A DNA stretch of 64,000 bases from Thiomonas arsenitoxydans (GTDB taxonomy: Bacteria; Pseudomonadota; Gammaproteobacteria; Burkholderiales; Burkholderiaceae_C): contig NC_014145.1 of NCBI RefSeq assembly GCF_000253115.1, positions 3,412,001 through 3,476,000 of the forward strand, read 5' to 3'. How positions within the stretch are numbered: position 1 is the stretch's first letter; every line of letters begins with the position of its first letter. Of the stretch, positions 44,389 through 54,021 are shown piece by piece. A program made the translations under genes and the position numbers. The notes below the pieces were generated by a model. The model was not told where the DNA came from and searched no databases. It saw only the letters and a program-made list of their open reading frames with translations.

Positions 44389-46443
44389 TCAGCTTCCCTC
44401 GCGCTTGGCGACTAGCGTGAGAATGTCGTAGCTCGCGACCAGCTCTTCGTCTTGGTTGCGCACCTCGACATCCCACGCAACAACCCCCTGGCCACGTCCC
44501 TGGGCGTCAGTCTTGCGGCGGTCTATCTTGCGCTTACAAGTCAGCCGCGCGCGGATGGTGTCGCCGATGCGTACGGGTTTGACGAAGCGCAGCGTGTCTA
44601 GGCCGTAGTTCGCCAGCACTGGGCCGGGTGCCGGCGAGACAAACAGTCCGGCCGCTGCTGAGAGTACGAAATAGCCGTGTGCGATGCGCTGGCCGAAGGG
44701 CGACTGCGCCGCAGCGACGGCGTCGAAGTGCATATAGAAGTAGTCTCCGGATATGCCGCCGAAAGCGACGATATCCGCTTCGCTAACGGTGCGTCGGTGG
44801 GTGAGCAGCGATTCGCCAATCCGCAGCTCCTCGAAATACCGCCGGAAAGGGTGCACTTCGGTCTCGATACGTTCACCTCCGCGGACGTATTCGCCGACCA
44901 CGGCGCCGACCATGGTCGGCGATCCCTGGATCGCTGCCCGCTGTAGATAATGCACGACCGCGCGCACTCCGCCAAGCTCCTCACCGCCTCCTGCGCGCCC
45001 CGGGCCACCGTGCTTGAGATAGGGCAGCGGCGAGCCGTGACCGGTCGATTCCATCGATGCTTCGGCGTCGAGCACCAGGATGCGGCCATGATGGACCGCT
45101 GCGCGGCGTGCGGCATGGGTGGCAATCGCAGGATCGCGCGTAGCGAGGGTAGTCACCAGACTGCCGCGTCCTCGGGCAGCTAGCGCCAAGGCCTCGTCGA
45201 TATCGTCATAAGGCAACAGCGTGGCGACCGGCCCGAACACCTCGACCTCGTGAACGGCTTCGGCTTGCAGCGGTTGCTCGCACATCAGCAACGTCGGGGC
45301 GGCGAAGGCGCCGTCACCCGTCTCTACAGAGCGCATCGCAGGCAAGTTGGCGCCGTCGAATACCGTACTGCATACTTGGCGCAGCATATCCAGTCGCGAA
45401 TGCACGTCAGCCTGCTGCGCTTTGCTGGCGAGCGGCCCCATCTGCACTTCGGCCTGCCTGGGGTCACCTACCACCAGCGCAGATAGTCGTTGTCGCAGCC
45501 GCGTCTGCAGGGCGTCAAGCTGGCGGCGAGGCACCAGGATGCGCCGAATCGCGGTGCATTTCTGCCCGGCTTTGACCCGCATCTCACGAACGACCTCGTC
45601 CGCGAACACATCGAACTCGGCATCTTCGGTGTTCACGTCTGGCGCGAGGATAGCGCTGTTGAGCGAATCTGCCTCGGCGTTGAACGGCACGCCGCGAGTG
45701 ATCAGATTGGTATTGGCGCGAAGCGTCGCTGCGGTCGTCGCAGAGCCGGTGAAGGTCACCGCGTCCTGCCCGTCTAGGCGGTCGAGCAGATCGCCGGTTG
45801 CGCCGATGACCAGTTGCAAGCTGCCTTCGGGCAGTCCGCCCCATTGCAACATCAGCCGCACCAGCGCTTCGGTGAGGTAGGCAGTGCTTGTAGCTGGCTT
45901 GGCGATGCAAGGCATACCGGCCAGAAAGCTCGGTGCAAACTTCTCGAGCAAACCCCAAACCGGGAAATTGAATGCGTTAATGTGAACCGCCACGCCTTCT
46001 CTTGGCACCAGGATGTGGCTGCCGACGAAGTGTCCCTTCTTGCCCAACGCAATCGGAGGCCCTTCGTGTATGACGTTACCCCCAGGTAATTCGTTGCTGC
46101 CAATCGAGGCGTAGGCGAACAATGTTCCTATCCCGCCATCAATGTCAATCCAGCCGTCGGCGCGGGTGGCCCCGGTGCAGGTCGACCAGCGGTAGAGCAG
46201 TTCTTTGTTCTCACCGAGGAATTTCGCCAGCGACTTGAGTCGCTGTGCTCGCTCCTGGAAGTCAAGCGAGAGCAGGCCGCGCACGCCGGGGCCGCGGCCG
46301 TAGGCCAGGGCTGCCTCGAAATCAGGCCGCTCAGCGTGCGTGGAGGCCACCGGTGCACCGGTGGCGGCATCGCACAGAATCTGCGCGGGGGTGTTGCCGA
46401 TCCAGGCGCCGGCCAGATAGCTTTGTAATAGGGGAGTTTCCAT
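44389..46443 (-). CDS. paaZ: PaaZ: oxepin-CoA hydrolase and semialdehyde dehydrogenase fusion
   Basis: A 684-residue two-domain enzyme of phenylacetate catabolism that opens oxepin-CoA and oxidises the resulting semialdehyde to 3-oxo-5,6-dehydrosuberyl-CoA. The aldehyde dehydrogenase domain (about 1-530) has Glu257 in NAEADSLN and catalytic Cys296 in AGQKCTAIR, one residue shifted from E. coli PaaZ. The MaoC-type hydratase domain (about 550-684) has Asp567 and His572 in GDYFYMHFD. Both activities should be intact. I chose the ATG at 46443, giving the usual length. It is the last gene of the paaR-paaJ-paaZ string. Confidence 0.96.
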   Translation of the reverse strand: METPLLQSYLAGAWIGNTPAQILCDAATGAPVASTHAERPDFEAALAYGRGPGVRGLLSLDFQERAQRLKSLAKFLGENKELLYRWSTCTGATRADGWIDIDGGIGTLFAYASIGSNELPGGNVIHEGPPIALGKKGHFVGSHILVPREGVAVHINAFNFPVWGLLEKFAPSFLAGMPCIAKPATSTAYLTEALVRLMLQWGGLPEGSLQLVIGATGDLLDRLDGQDAVTFTGSATTAATLRANTNLITRGVPFNAEADSLNSAILAPDVNTEDAEFDVFADEVVREMRVKAGQKCTAIRRILVPRRQLDALQTRLRQRLSALVVGDPRQAEVQMGPLASKAQQADVHSRLDMLRQVCSTVFDGANLPAMRSVETGDGAFAAPTLLMCEQPLQAEAVHEVEVFGPVATLLPYDDIDEALALAARGRGSLVTTLATRDPAIATHAARRAAVHHGRILVLDAEASMESTGHGSPLPYLKHGGPGRAGGGEELGGVRAVVHYLQRAAIQGSPTMVGAVVGEYVRGGERIETEVHPFRRYFEELRIGESLLTHRRTVSEADIVAFGGISGDYFYMHFDAVAAAQSPFGQRIAHGYFVLSAAAGLFVSPAPGPVLANYGLDTLRFVKPVRIGDTIRARLTCKRKIDRRKTDAQGRGQGVVAWDVEVRNQDEELVASYDILTLVAKREGS

Positions 46444-46480
46444 GTCGGTTTGCTGGTTTGAGAAGCCGTGTTCAGGTGGA

Positions 46481-47695
46481 TCAGGGACGCTCGAGCGCCA
46501 GGGCCATACCTTGGCCAACGCCGACGCACAGCGTGGCCAGAGCCCGACGCCCGTTGTTGCGTTCGAGCTGACGCAGCGCTGTTAGCGCCAATCGCGCGCC
46601 AGACGCACCAAGCGGATGACCAAGCGCGATAGCGCCTCCGTTGGGGTTGACTTGCGACGCGTCGTCGGGAAGGCCGAGTTGACGCAGCACGGCGAGCGAC
46701 TGCGCTGCGAACGCCTCGTTCAGCTCAATGGCGTCGATCGTCTCAAGCGACCAACCGATGCGGTCGAGCAGCTTGCGAGTCGCTGGAACTGGGCCCACGC
46801 CCATGACGCGCGGCGCAACCCCGGCGCTGCATGCGCCGACGATACGAGCCCGAGGTGTGAGCCCCCAGCGCCGCACCGCATCGTCGGAAGCGATCAGCAG
46901 CGCACACGCGCCGTCGTTGACGCCCGAAGCATTACCGGCGGTGACGCTGCCGCCGGGGCGTATCACCGCACGCAGTTTTCGCAGGTCATCGATGGTCGTG
47001 TCGCCACGGGGATGCTCGTCGCGCGTCACGACGACCGGATCACCCTTGGCGCGAGGCACCTGAACTGGCACGATCTCGCCGTCGAAAAAGCCAGCTTGCT
47101 GCGCCGCCAGACAACGTTGCTGCGAGCGCAGTGCGAACGCATCCTGATCGTCGCGGGAAATGTTGAATTCGGTGGCGACGTTCTCCGCAGTCTCGGGCAT
47201 CGAGTCGATCCCGTACTGCGACTGAATGGCCGGGTTGACGAAACGCCAGCCGATCGTCGTGTCCTCGATGCGCGCGCTGCGCGAATAAGCGGTCTCCGCT
47301 TTGCCGATCACGAACGGCGCACGCGACATGCTTTCGACTCCGCCAGCGATGACCAGATCCGCTTCGCCGCAGCGGATCGCGCGGGCCGCTTGCGCCACGG
47401 CTTCCAACCCAGAGGCGCAAAGTCGATTCACCGTGCAGCCAGGAACATCGACCGGCAGGCCCGCGAGCAGCCCGACCATGCGCGCGACGTTACGGTTGTC
47501 CTCGCCGGCCTGGTTAGCGCAGCCGTAGAACAATTCGTCTGCAGTGCTCCAGTCGATGCCAGGATGTCGCCCGATCAACGCGCGAACGGGAATGGCACCG
47601 AGGCCGTCAGCGCGCACGGGAGCCAGCGCGCCGCCATAGCGGCCAAATGGGGTGCGCACTCCGTCGACGATCCAGGCTTGGCGTTCATGTGACAT
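46481..47695 (-). CDS. paaJ: 3-oxoadipyl-CoA / 3-oxo-5,6-dehydrosuberyl-CoA thiolase PaaJ
   Basis: A 404-residue thiolase. The nucleophile Cys93 lies in NRLCASGLEA, the catalytic His in GGAIALGHPLGASGAR, and the second Cys near the C-terminus in TLCVGVGQGMA. IDAIELNEAFAAQ is the NEAF motif. In the paa pathway this enzyme acts twice, giving acetyl-CoA and succinyl-CoA. The start at 47695 is preceded by GGAGAACAAACCC. It overlaps the paaR stop by 11 bp and precedes paaZ. Confidence 0.95.
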   Translation of the reverse strand: MSHERQAWIVDGVRTPFGRYGGALAPVRADGLGAIPVRALIGRHPGIDWSTADELFYGCANQAGEDNRNVARMVGLLAGLPVDVPGCTVNRLCASGLEAVAQAARAIRCGEADLVIAGGVESMSRAPFVIGKAETAYSRSARIEDTTIGWRFVNPAIQSQYGIDSMPETAENVATEFNISRDDQDAFALRSQQRCLAAQQAGFFDGEIVPVQVPRAKGDPVVVTRDEHPRGDTTIDDLRKLRAVIRPGGSVTAGNASGVNDGACALLIASDDAVRRWGLTPRARIVGACSAGVAPRVMGVGPVPATRKLLDRIGWSLETIDAIELNEAFAAQSLAVLRQLGLPDDASQVNPNGGAIALGHPLGASGARLALTALRQLERNNGRRALATLCVGVGQGMALALERP

Positions 47696-48323
47696 GGGTT
47701 TGTTCTCCTTCGGGTCGAATGACAGGTGTGATGTGCAGGCCGCTGACGCCATTGAGAAACAGGTCGGCGACCAACGGGGCTAGAGTGGGGTAGTCGAGCG
47801 GCTGTCCCGGTTTGAACCAGGTAAATAGCCAATTGATCATGCCGAACAGCAACATGGCCAAGGGCTTGTCCAGCGAGGCAGGTTCAAGCTCGGGGCGAGT
47901 TGCTGCGATCGCCCGGGCGAAATGTGCGACAACCTCACGCTCAATACCGAGAATGCGATCCCGGTCAACAGGTTCGAGGAAGCGCACGTCCTCGGTCAGT
48001 ACGCGGTGCGCGTCCTGCGCGCTTGCGTATTCACGCACAAAACGTTCGATCAGCGCCTCTAAAAATCGCCTGGGTTCGCCGCACAGCGTCTCAACCTCCA
48101 ACGTCACCTCAAGCAAGCGCCTCACGTGGGCCTCTGCGATGTGGGTCAGCAGTGCATACTTGTCGCGGAAGTAGTGATACAGCGCCGCCTTCGACAAGGC
48201 GCTGGCGTCAGCCACCTGATTCATCGACGTTGCGGCGTATCCCTGCCGTGCGAACAGACGCGCCGCATGCGCCAGAATGGCGGCACGCTGGTCGTCGTAA
48301 TTGGCTGCGCGTCCTCGAGCCAT
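47685..48323 (-). CDS. paaR: TetR-family regulator PaaR
   Basis: A 212-residue repressor. The N-terminal helix-turn-helix reads YAATSMNQVADASALSKAAL, followed by YHYFRDKYALL, and the all-helical ligand domain covers about 75-210. Betaproteobacteria use PaaR, with phenylacetyl-CoA as inducer, in place of the GntR-type PaaX. Its clustering with paaJ and paaZ and the TetR-type palindrome at 56397 support the call. It starts a second minus-strand block about 85 bp after paaE. Confidence 0.9.
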   Translation of the reverse strand: MARGRAANYDDQRAAILAHAARLFARQGYAATSMNQVADASALSKAALYHYFRDKYALLTHIAEAHVRRLLEVTLEVETLCGEPRRFLEALIERFVREYASAQDAHRVLTEDVRFLEPVDRDRILGIEREVVAHFARAIAATRPELEPASLDKPLAMLLFGMINWLFTWFKPGQPLDYPTLAPLVADLFLNGVSGLHITPVIRPEGEQTHVT

Positions 48324-48407
48324 GGATTTCAGCCTGCGTCAGGCCGTCCGAAGCGAAAAAACGATGCTCGGCTGGGCCGTGATCGAAGTGGGCGTATCAG
48401 CATCACT

Positions 48408-49490
48408 TCAACGATCATCAAATGAAATCTCGACCTGCTCGGTCAATGGATGCGACTGGCAGGTCAGGATGAATCCCGCATCGACGTCGGCTTTCTCCAG
48501 TGCGAAATTGCGGTCCATCCGTACTTCGCCGCACAGTAGTCTGGCCCGACAAGTACCGCAGACCCCAGAAGTGCACGAGAAAGGCAGATCCATCCCCGCA
48601 GCGATCGCGACGTCGAGCACGCTCGGATCGCCCTTGCGCACCTCGATTTCGCGGCGCTGACCGTCACGCACGATCATGACCCGACTGTGTGCAGCATCGC
48701 GAGATTGAATCTCGTGCATAGCGGCCCCGGCTTCGGGCTTACCCTGAGGCAGGTTGAAGCGCTCGATATGGATACGTTCGGACGCTACGTTGGCGGCTAG
48801 CAGCGCAGCCTCTGCGCCGTCGTTCATCAGGTGCGGGCCGCAGACAAAAGCATGATCGATGGTCTGCGGACGGATCGCCAGTGACAGAAACTGCCCGATG
48901 CGCTCGCGGTCTAGCAGTCCGTGGTGCAGAGGCGACTGCGCATTCTCCTCAGAGAACACATGGTGGATTTCGAGGCGCGATAAATAACGGTTCTTCAGAT
49001 CCTCGAGTTCCTCCTTGAACATTGTCGAGCGCAGGCTGCGGTTGCCATAAATCAAGGTGAAACGACTTTGCGGCTCGCGGCCGAGCACAGTTTTCAAAAT
49101 CGATAGAACTGGGGTAATACCGCTTCCTCCGGCAATCGCAAGGTAATGGCGTTTCTCCTCAGGATTGATCGGCACATAGAACCGGCCCTGCGGCGGCATG
49201 ATGTCGATGGTGTCGCCCTCATGCAGGTTTTCTGCAATCCAGTTCGAAAACACTCCGCCGCGAACCTTGCGCACGCCAATACGCAACACGGCGTCGTCAA
49301 CACCAGCGCAGACCGAGTACGAACGCCGCACCTCGGCACCGTCGATGGTCGCGCGCAGGTTGAGGTACTGGCCCTGGGTGAAGGCGAAGCGGTCGGCGAG
49401 GTCGTCAGGCACGTCGAAGCTGACGATCATCGCCTCGTCGGTGTCGGGCTCGACAGCGCGAACGCGCAGCGGATAGAAGCGGGTGTCCAT
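48408..49490 (-). CDS. paaE: Phenylacetyl-CoA epoxidase reductase PaaE
   Basis: A 360-residue reductase. The N-terminal FAD/NAD(P) module (RRSYSVCAG and GGSGITPVLSILKT) is followed by a plant-type [2Fe-2S] ferredoxin domain with CTSGVCGTCRARLLCG and a later Cys in ILTCQSHP. It passes electrons from NADPH to the PaaABC di-iron oxygenase. Length and domain order are typical. It lies 12 bp after paaD and is the last gene of the paaG-to-paaE run. Confidence 0.96.
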   Translation of the reverse strand: MDTRFYPLRVRAVEPDTDEAMIVSFDVPDDLADRFAFTQGQYLNLRATIDGAEVRRSYSVCAGVDDAVLRIGVRKVRGGVFSNWIAENLHEGDTIDIMPPQGRFYVPINPEEKRHYLAIAGGSGITPVLSILKTVLGREPQSRFTLIYGNRSLRSTMFKEELEDLKNRYLSRLEIHHVFSEENAQSPLHHGLLDRERIGQFLSLAIRPQTIDHAFVCGPHLMNDGAEAALLAANVASERIHIERFNLPQGKPEAGAAMHEIQSRDAAHSRVMIVRDGQRREIEVRKGDPSVLDVAIAAGMDLPFSCTSGVCGTCRARLLCGEVRMDRNFALEKADVDAGFILTCQSHPLTEQVEISFDDR

Positions 49491-49502
49491 GAAGGGGTTC
49501 TT

Positions 49503-50018
49503 TCAAATCGGCTTGAAATAGTCGAAGGGTTCGCCGCAGGTACGGCACCGCCACAGTGCCTTGCATGCGGTCGATCCGAACGCCGAGATTTGCTCGGTAT
49601 CAGCGCTGCCGCAGCGCGGGCAAGACGGAGCGGGGACAGCGGCGCCACGAACGATACGGATCGGCACAGTCTCTCCCACGACGTGGGTCGGCGGGGCAAT
49701 GCCGTACTCGCGCAGTTTGCGTCGACCCTCGTCGCTGATCCAGTCGGTAGTCCATGCTGGAGCGCGGCGCAGTGTCACCCGCACGGGGCCGAGTCCGGCC
49801 GCGTCGAGCGCTTCGATCACGCTTCGCTCGATCATCTCCGTGGCCGGGCAACCGGAATACGTCGGGGTGAGTAACACGTCGAGCGTGCCGTCGTCAGCCA
49901 GGTCAACCCCGCGAACCATGCCAAGGTCGCGCACCGAGAGCACCGGCACCTCTGGATCGGGAACAGCGTCAAGTACGACCCAGGCGCGTGCCGTGCGTTC
50001 TGTTGACGCACTCATCAT
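49503..50018 (-). CDS. paaD: Phenylacetyl-CoA epoxidase maturation protein PaaD
   Basis: A 171-residue protein of the MIP18/SufT-like family. The first part has DPEVPVLSVRDLGMVRGV and TPTYSGCPATEMIE with the conserved Cys. The C-terminal half has a zinc-ribbon-like pattern: CPRCGSADTEQIS and CRTCGEPFDYF. PaaD is needed to mature the di-iron epoxidase. I chose the ATG at 50018, which overlaps the paaC stop (TAATG); a GTG at 50024 is also possible. Confidence 0.94.
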   Translation of the reverse strand: MMSASTERTARAWVVLDAVPDPEVPVLSVRDLGMVRGVDLADDGTLDVLLTPTYSGCPATEMIERSVIEALDAAGLGPVRVTLRRAPAWTTDWISDEGRRKLREYGIAPPTHVVGETVPIRIVRGAAVPAPSCPRCGSADTEQISAFGSTACKALWRCRTCGEPFDYFKPI

Positions 50019-50791
50019 TACCACACCCCACCGGGATAGCTGCGTTGCAGGTACTGCATTTCAGCAAGCATGTGGCCCATGTGTTCACTGTGGATGCCCA
50101 TTCGACCTGTACTGAGGAAGGTTTTTTCGGCTGGGATCGCCAGCCCGGCGCTGTCAATCGCGTCGCGCATTGCGGCCATCCACGGCTCTCGCAGATCGGC
50201 CCAGCGCGGCCCAAGACCAGATGCAAACGCGGCTTCGTCGATTGCGTCGGGCTCGAACAGTTCGCGCGAATAGGGCCAAAGCCGGTCGAGCGCTGTTTCG
50301 ATACGGCGACGCGATTCGGCTGTTCCGTCACCTAATCGCACCAGCCAGTCAGCAGCGTGCCGATGGTGGTAGCGCGCCTCCTTGACCGCTTTGCCCGCGA
50401 CTGCAGCGACTTCGGCGTCGCTTGATGCCTGCAGCCGCATCCATAGCGGTTCGAGCAGTGCGGCAACCATCAGGTTGCGCACCGTGGCGATGGCAAAGTC
50501 GCCACGCGGCAGTTCAACCAGTGTGGGGTTGAGATAGTCGCGCTCGTCGCGCAGGAAGGCAAGTTGATCCTCGTCGAGCTGCTGCCCGCCGAGTTGGCCC
50601 GCACGAGTGAGGATGCCACGTGCCTGCCCAATGAGGTCAAGTGCGATATTGGTCAGCGCGATGTCCTCCTCGATGATCGGTGCGTGACCACACCATTCGC
50701 CCAGTCGCTGGGCGTGGATCAAGCACGTGTCAGCCAATCGAAGTAAGTAGCGCACCGTGGGATCGGTGCTGACGGTGATCGAATCTCGCAT
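50018..50791 (-). CDS. paaC: Phenylacetyl-CoA epoxidase structural subunit PaaC
   Basis: A 257-residue ferritin-like protein that forms the core complex with PaaA. Recognisable segments include EEDIALTNIALDLIGQARG, KEARYHHRHAADWLVRLGDG and HSEHMGHMLAEMQYL. It lacks the full di-iron ligand set of PaaA, as expected. I chose the ATG at 50791; a longer frame to 51229 runs through paaB in another frame. Confidence 0.95.
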   Translation of the reverse strand: MRDSITVSTDPTVRYLLRLADTCLIHAQRLGEWCGHAPIIEEDIALTNIALDLIGQARGILTRAGQLGGQQLDEDQLAFLRDERDYLNPTLVELPRGDFAIATVRNLMVAALLEPLWMRLQASSDAEVAAVAGKAVKEARYHHRHAADWLVRLGDGTAESRRRIETALDRLWPYSRELFEPDAIDEAAFASGLGPRWADLREPWMAAMRDAIDSAGLAIPAEKTFLSTGRMGIHSEHMGHMLAEMQYLQRSYPGGVW

Positions 50792-50801
50792 GGCGGGCGC
50801 C

Positions 50802-51119
50802 TCACATATGGTTGACTTCATCGGGCAGCTTGTAGAACGTCGGATGGCGGTACACCTTGTCTTCCATCGGATCGAAGTACATACCCTTGTCGCCTGGATC
50901 GCTGGCGACGATCTGGTCGGAGCGCACCACCCAGATGCTTGTGCCTTCCTGCCTTCGTGTGTAAACGTCGCGCGCCATTTCGATGGCCAGCTTGGCGTCG
51001 GGCGCATGCAGGCTGCCGCTGTGCTTGTGGTCGAGCCCGGCCTTGCTACGCACGAACACCTCCCACAAAGGCCATTCGTCGCGGCTATCGGCAGCTTCGG
51101 ATTTTTCTGTTGAATGCAT
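50802..51119 (-). CDS. paaB: Phenylacetyl-CoA epoxidase subunit PaaB
   Basis: A 105-residue small subunit. WPLWEVFVRSKAGLDHKHSG, HAPDAKLAIEMARDVYTRR and FYKLPDEVNHM are the PaaB signatures. It bridges two PaaAC units. I chose the ATG at 51119. It lies 31 bp after paaA and 10 bp before paaC. Confidence 0.95.
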   Translation of the reverse strand: MHSTEKSEAADSRDEWPLWEVFVRSKAGLDHKHSGSLHAPDAKLAIEMARDVYTRRQEGTSIWVVRSDQIVASDPGDKGMYFDPMEDKVYRHPTFYKLPDEVNHM

Positions 51120-51150
51120 TGAGTTTCCCCTAGTAGAAAAGAATGGAGGA

Positions 51151-52158
51151 TCAAGCGGCCTTGCGCTGCGTTGTTGATTTCGCGGCATGTGCCAGCGCCG
51201 CTTCGCGCACCCATGCGCCTTCGTCCCAAGCCTGAGCGCGATCAGCCAGCCGCTCTCGATTGCACGGTCCGTCGCCGCCCACCACCCGCCAGAATTCATC
51301 CCAATCGATTGGACCGAAGTCGAAATGCTCGCGGGCTTCGTTCCAGCGCAGTTCAGGATCGGGCAGAGAAACGCCGAGCACTTTGGCTTGCTGTACCGTG
51401 GCGTCGACGAACTTCTGCCGCAGATCGTCATTGGAAATGCGCTTGATGCCCCAACGCATGCTCTGCTCCGAATGGTTGCTGGCCTCGTCAGGCGGGCCGA
51501 ACATCATCAGGCTCGGCCACCACCAGCGGTTCACTGCGTCCTGCACCATGTCACGCTGACGCGGCGTGCCGTCGCGCATCATCACCAGCAGTGCGTCATA
51601 GCCCTGTCGCTGGTGAAAACTCTCCTCGCGGCAGATGCGGATCATCGCTCGCGCGTATGGTGCATATGAACAGCGGCACAGCGGCACCTGGTTCATGATC
51701 GCCGCTCCGTCGACCAGCCAGCCGATGACACCGACGTCGGCCCAGCTCAATGTCGGGTAGTTGAAAATCGAGCTGTACTTGGCTTTGCCAGCGTGTAACT
51801 GATCGATCAGCTCGTCACGCGACACACCCAGCGTCTCTGCGGCGGCATAGAGGTAAAGGCCGTGGCCGCCTTCGTCCTGCACCTTGGCGAGCAAGATGGC
51901 TTTGCGCTTGAGGGTGGGTGCGCGCGTGATCCAGTTGCCCTCGGGCAACATGCCGACGATCTCGGAATGTGCGTGCTGGCTGATCTGTCTCACCAGCGTC
52001 CGACGGTAATGATCGGGCATCCAGTCTTTGGGTTCGACAAAAGCGCCGTCGTCGATCCGTGCTTCGAATCGATCAAGCAATTGCTGCTCGGTTGCCGACA
52101 GCGGAACGGACGGCTTACCGTCTCCCTTAGGCATTAGATCCATGGCTTGGGTATACAT
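51151..52158 (-). CDS. paaA: Phenylacetyl-CoA epoxidase catalytic subunit PaaA
   Basis: A 335-residue di-iron oxygenase subunit that forms the 1,2-epoxide of phenylacetyl-CoA. The iron-ligand regions can be read: [37 protein letters not shown] and [16 protein letters not shown]. Length is a little above E. coli PaaA (309). AAGGAGAACAGC precedes the ATG at 52158. A longer frame to 52764 lies opposite the paaK coding frame and is not used. Confidence 0.97.
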   Translation of the reverse strand: MYTQAMDLMPKGDGKPSVPLSATEQQLLDRFEARIDDGAFVEPKDWMPDHYRRTLVRQISQHAHSEIVGMLPEGNWITRAPTLKRKAILLAKVQDEGGHGLYLYAAAETLGVSRDELIDQLHAGKAKYSSIFNYPTLSWADVGVIGWLVDGAAIMNQVPLCRCSYAPYARAMIRICREESFHQRQGYDALLVMMRDGTPRQRDMVQDAVNRWWWPSLMMFGPPDEASNHSEQSMRWGIKRISNDDLRQKFVDATVQQAKVLGVSLPDPELRWNEAREHFDFGPIDWDEFWRVVGGDGPCNRERLADRAQAWDEGAWVREAALAHAAKSTTQRKAA

Positions 52159-52202
52159 GCTGTTCTCCTTGATGAAGCAATGGGCGCTCGGTGCGTAGCG
52201 GT

Positions 52203-53525
52203 TTAGCCGCCTTTGTGGCGATGGTCGATGACACGCCGAGCCTTGCCGACCAGGGTCCGCTCGATCGAATCCGGCGGCAGCACGCAAACTCGAGTGCTGA
52301 TCCCGACCAGGGTTTTGATGCGGTGCGTCAGCCAGTCGGCGATTTGCTGGCGCTCGGCGTCGCTGACATGGCCGAGCGTGGGCTGGAGCTCGCAGTGAAC
52401 CTCGACTTTGTCGAGATGGCCGTCGCGGCTCAAGTGAATTTGGTATTGGCCCGAGAGCTTGTCGTGCTGGATCACGATCTCCTCGATCTGGGTCGGAAAT
52501 ACGTTGACGCCGCGAACGATGAGCATGTCGTCGCTGCGCCCAACGATCTTGCCCATGCGGCGGAAGGCGCGCGCAGTTGGCGGCAGCAGCCGGGTGAGGT
52601 CGCGCGTGCGATAGCGAATGATCGGCAGCCCTTCCTTGGTCAGCGTGGTGAACACCAGCTCGCCCTCGCTGCCGTCGGGCAGCGGTGCGCCGGTGATCGG
52701 GTCGATGATCTCGGGATAGAAGTGATCTTCCCAGATCACTGGCCCGTCCTGAGTCTCGACACATTCGCAGGCGACCCCCGGGCCCATCACCTCGCTCAAG
52801 CCATAGATGTCGACCGCTTTCAGACTGGCCTTGGATTCGATTTCGCGCCGCATCGCCTCAGTCCATGGTTCGGCGCCGAAAATGCCGATACGCAGCGAAC
52901 AGTCGCGTGCGTCCAAGCCCTGGCGCGCGAACTCCTCAATGATCACCTGCATATAGCTCGGGGTGACCATGATGATGTCGGGCTGGAAGTCGCGAATCAA
53001 CTGCACCTGCTTCTCGGTTTGACCGCCCGACATGGGCACCACGGTACATCCCAGTCGCTCGGCGCCGTAGTGCGCCCCCATACCCCCGGTGAATAGCCCG
53101 TAGCCATAGGCCACATGGACGATATCGCCTGGTTTTCCGCCAGCAGCCCGGATTGAGCGGGCAACCAGGTTCGCCCAGGTATCGATGTCGCGCTGCGTGT
53201 AGCCGACGACGGTCGGCTTGCCGGTGGTTCCGGACGAGGCATGGACTCGAACAATGCGCTCGCGCGGAACCGCGAACATGCCAAAGGGATAGTTGTCGCG
53301 CAGGTCAGACTTGGCAGTAAAAGGAAACTTTGCCAGGTCCTCAAGACTGTGCAGATCGTCAGGATGCACCCCCTTGGCATCGAAGGCGCGGCGATAATGC
53401 GGTACGTTTTCGTAGGCGTGGTGCAACGTCCAGCGCAGGCGGTCGAGCTGCAGCGAGGCGATCTCGTCTCGGCTGGCGGTCTCGATCGGTTCCGGTTTAA
53501 CGGCTGTGGCGACGGGGCTCAGCAT
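52203..53525 (-). CDS. paaK: Phenylacetate-CoA ligase PaaK
   Basis: A 440-residue adenylate-forming enzyme that activates phenylacetate with CoA and [22 protein letters not shown] is the nucleotide-binding motif, [20 protein letters not shown] lies in the middle, and [20 protein letters not shown] is the hinge to the C-terminal domain. Length matches the family. It lies 10 bp after paaI and 44 bp before paaA. Confidence 0.97.
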   Translation of the reverse strand: MLSPVATAVKPEPIETASRDEIASLQLDRLRWTLHHAYENVPHYRRAFDAKGVHPDDLHSLEDLAKFPFTAKSDLRDNYPFGMFAVPRERIVRVHASSGTTGKPTVVGYTQRDIDTWANLVARSIRAAGGKPGDIVHVAYGYGLFTGGMGAHYGAERLGCTVVPMSGGQTEKQVQLIRDFQPDIIMVTPSYMQVIIEEFARQGLDARDCSLRIGIFGAEPWTEAMRREIESKASLKAVDIYGLSEVMGPGVACECVETQDGPVIWEDHFYPEIIDPITGAPLPDGSEGELVFTTLTKEGLPIIRYRTRDLTRLLPPTARAFRRMGKIVGRSDDMLIVRGVNVFPTQIEEIVIQHDKLSGQYQIHLSRDGHLDKVEVHCELQPTLGHVSDAERQQIADWLTHRIKTLVGISTRVCVLPPDSIERTLVGKARRVIDHRHKGG

Positions 53526-53535
53526 GATGGTCTCC

Positions 53536-54021
53536 TCATTTGTTGGTGTCGTCGTGGACGTCGACTACCGCCTTGCCACGCAGCCGGTAAGAGCGGCCGC
53601 GGAACAGGGCGACGCGTTCTCCGCGCTGATTGCTGACAGCGACGTCGTAAATGCCGGTACGGCCTCTGGCCGACTGTTCATGGCACTCGGCATCGAGTAC
53701 GTCGCCTTCATTGGCTGGCGCCAGGAAGTCAACACTTAGTCCAGAGGCGACGGTGACTTCGTTATGGGCATTGCAGGCATAGGCAAAGGCAGTATCGGCC
53801 AGAGTGGTGATCAACCCGCCGTGGCAGATGGCGAAGCCATTGAGCATGTCTCGGCGCACCGTCATGCGGGCGCGCGACGTTCCAGGGCCGACTTCGACGA
53901 TGGCGATGGAGAGCGCTCGCGTTGCATAGTCGTTCTCGTGCATACGATCACGCACGCGCTCGGCGAGTTCCTGCGCGGACAGATTGACAGTTTCGTTCGG
54001 AGTGACTTGCGGTTCAGGCAT
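53536..54021 (-). CDS. paaI: Hydroxyphenylacetyl-CoA thioesterase PaaI
   Basis: A 161-residue hotdog-fold thioesterase. MLNGFAICHGGLITTLADTA is the PaaI active-site region. It is thought to rescue CoA from dead-end phenylacetyl-CoA products. I chose the ATG at 54021, which overlaps the paaH stop by 8 bp. The frame is open to 54087 inside paaH. Confidence 0.94.
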   Translation of the reverse strand: MPEPQVTPNETVNLSAQELAERVRDRMHENDYATRALSIAIVEVGPGTSRARMTVRRDMLNGFAICHGGLITTLADTAFAYACNAHNEVTVASGLSVDFLAPANEGDVLDAECHEQSARGRTGIYDVAVSNQRGERVALFRGRSYRLRGKAVVDVHDDTNK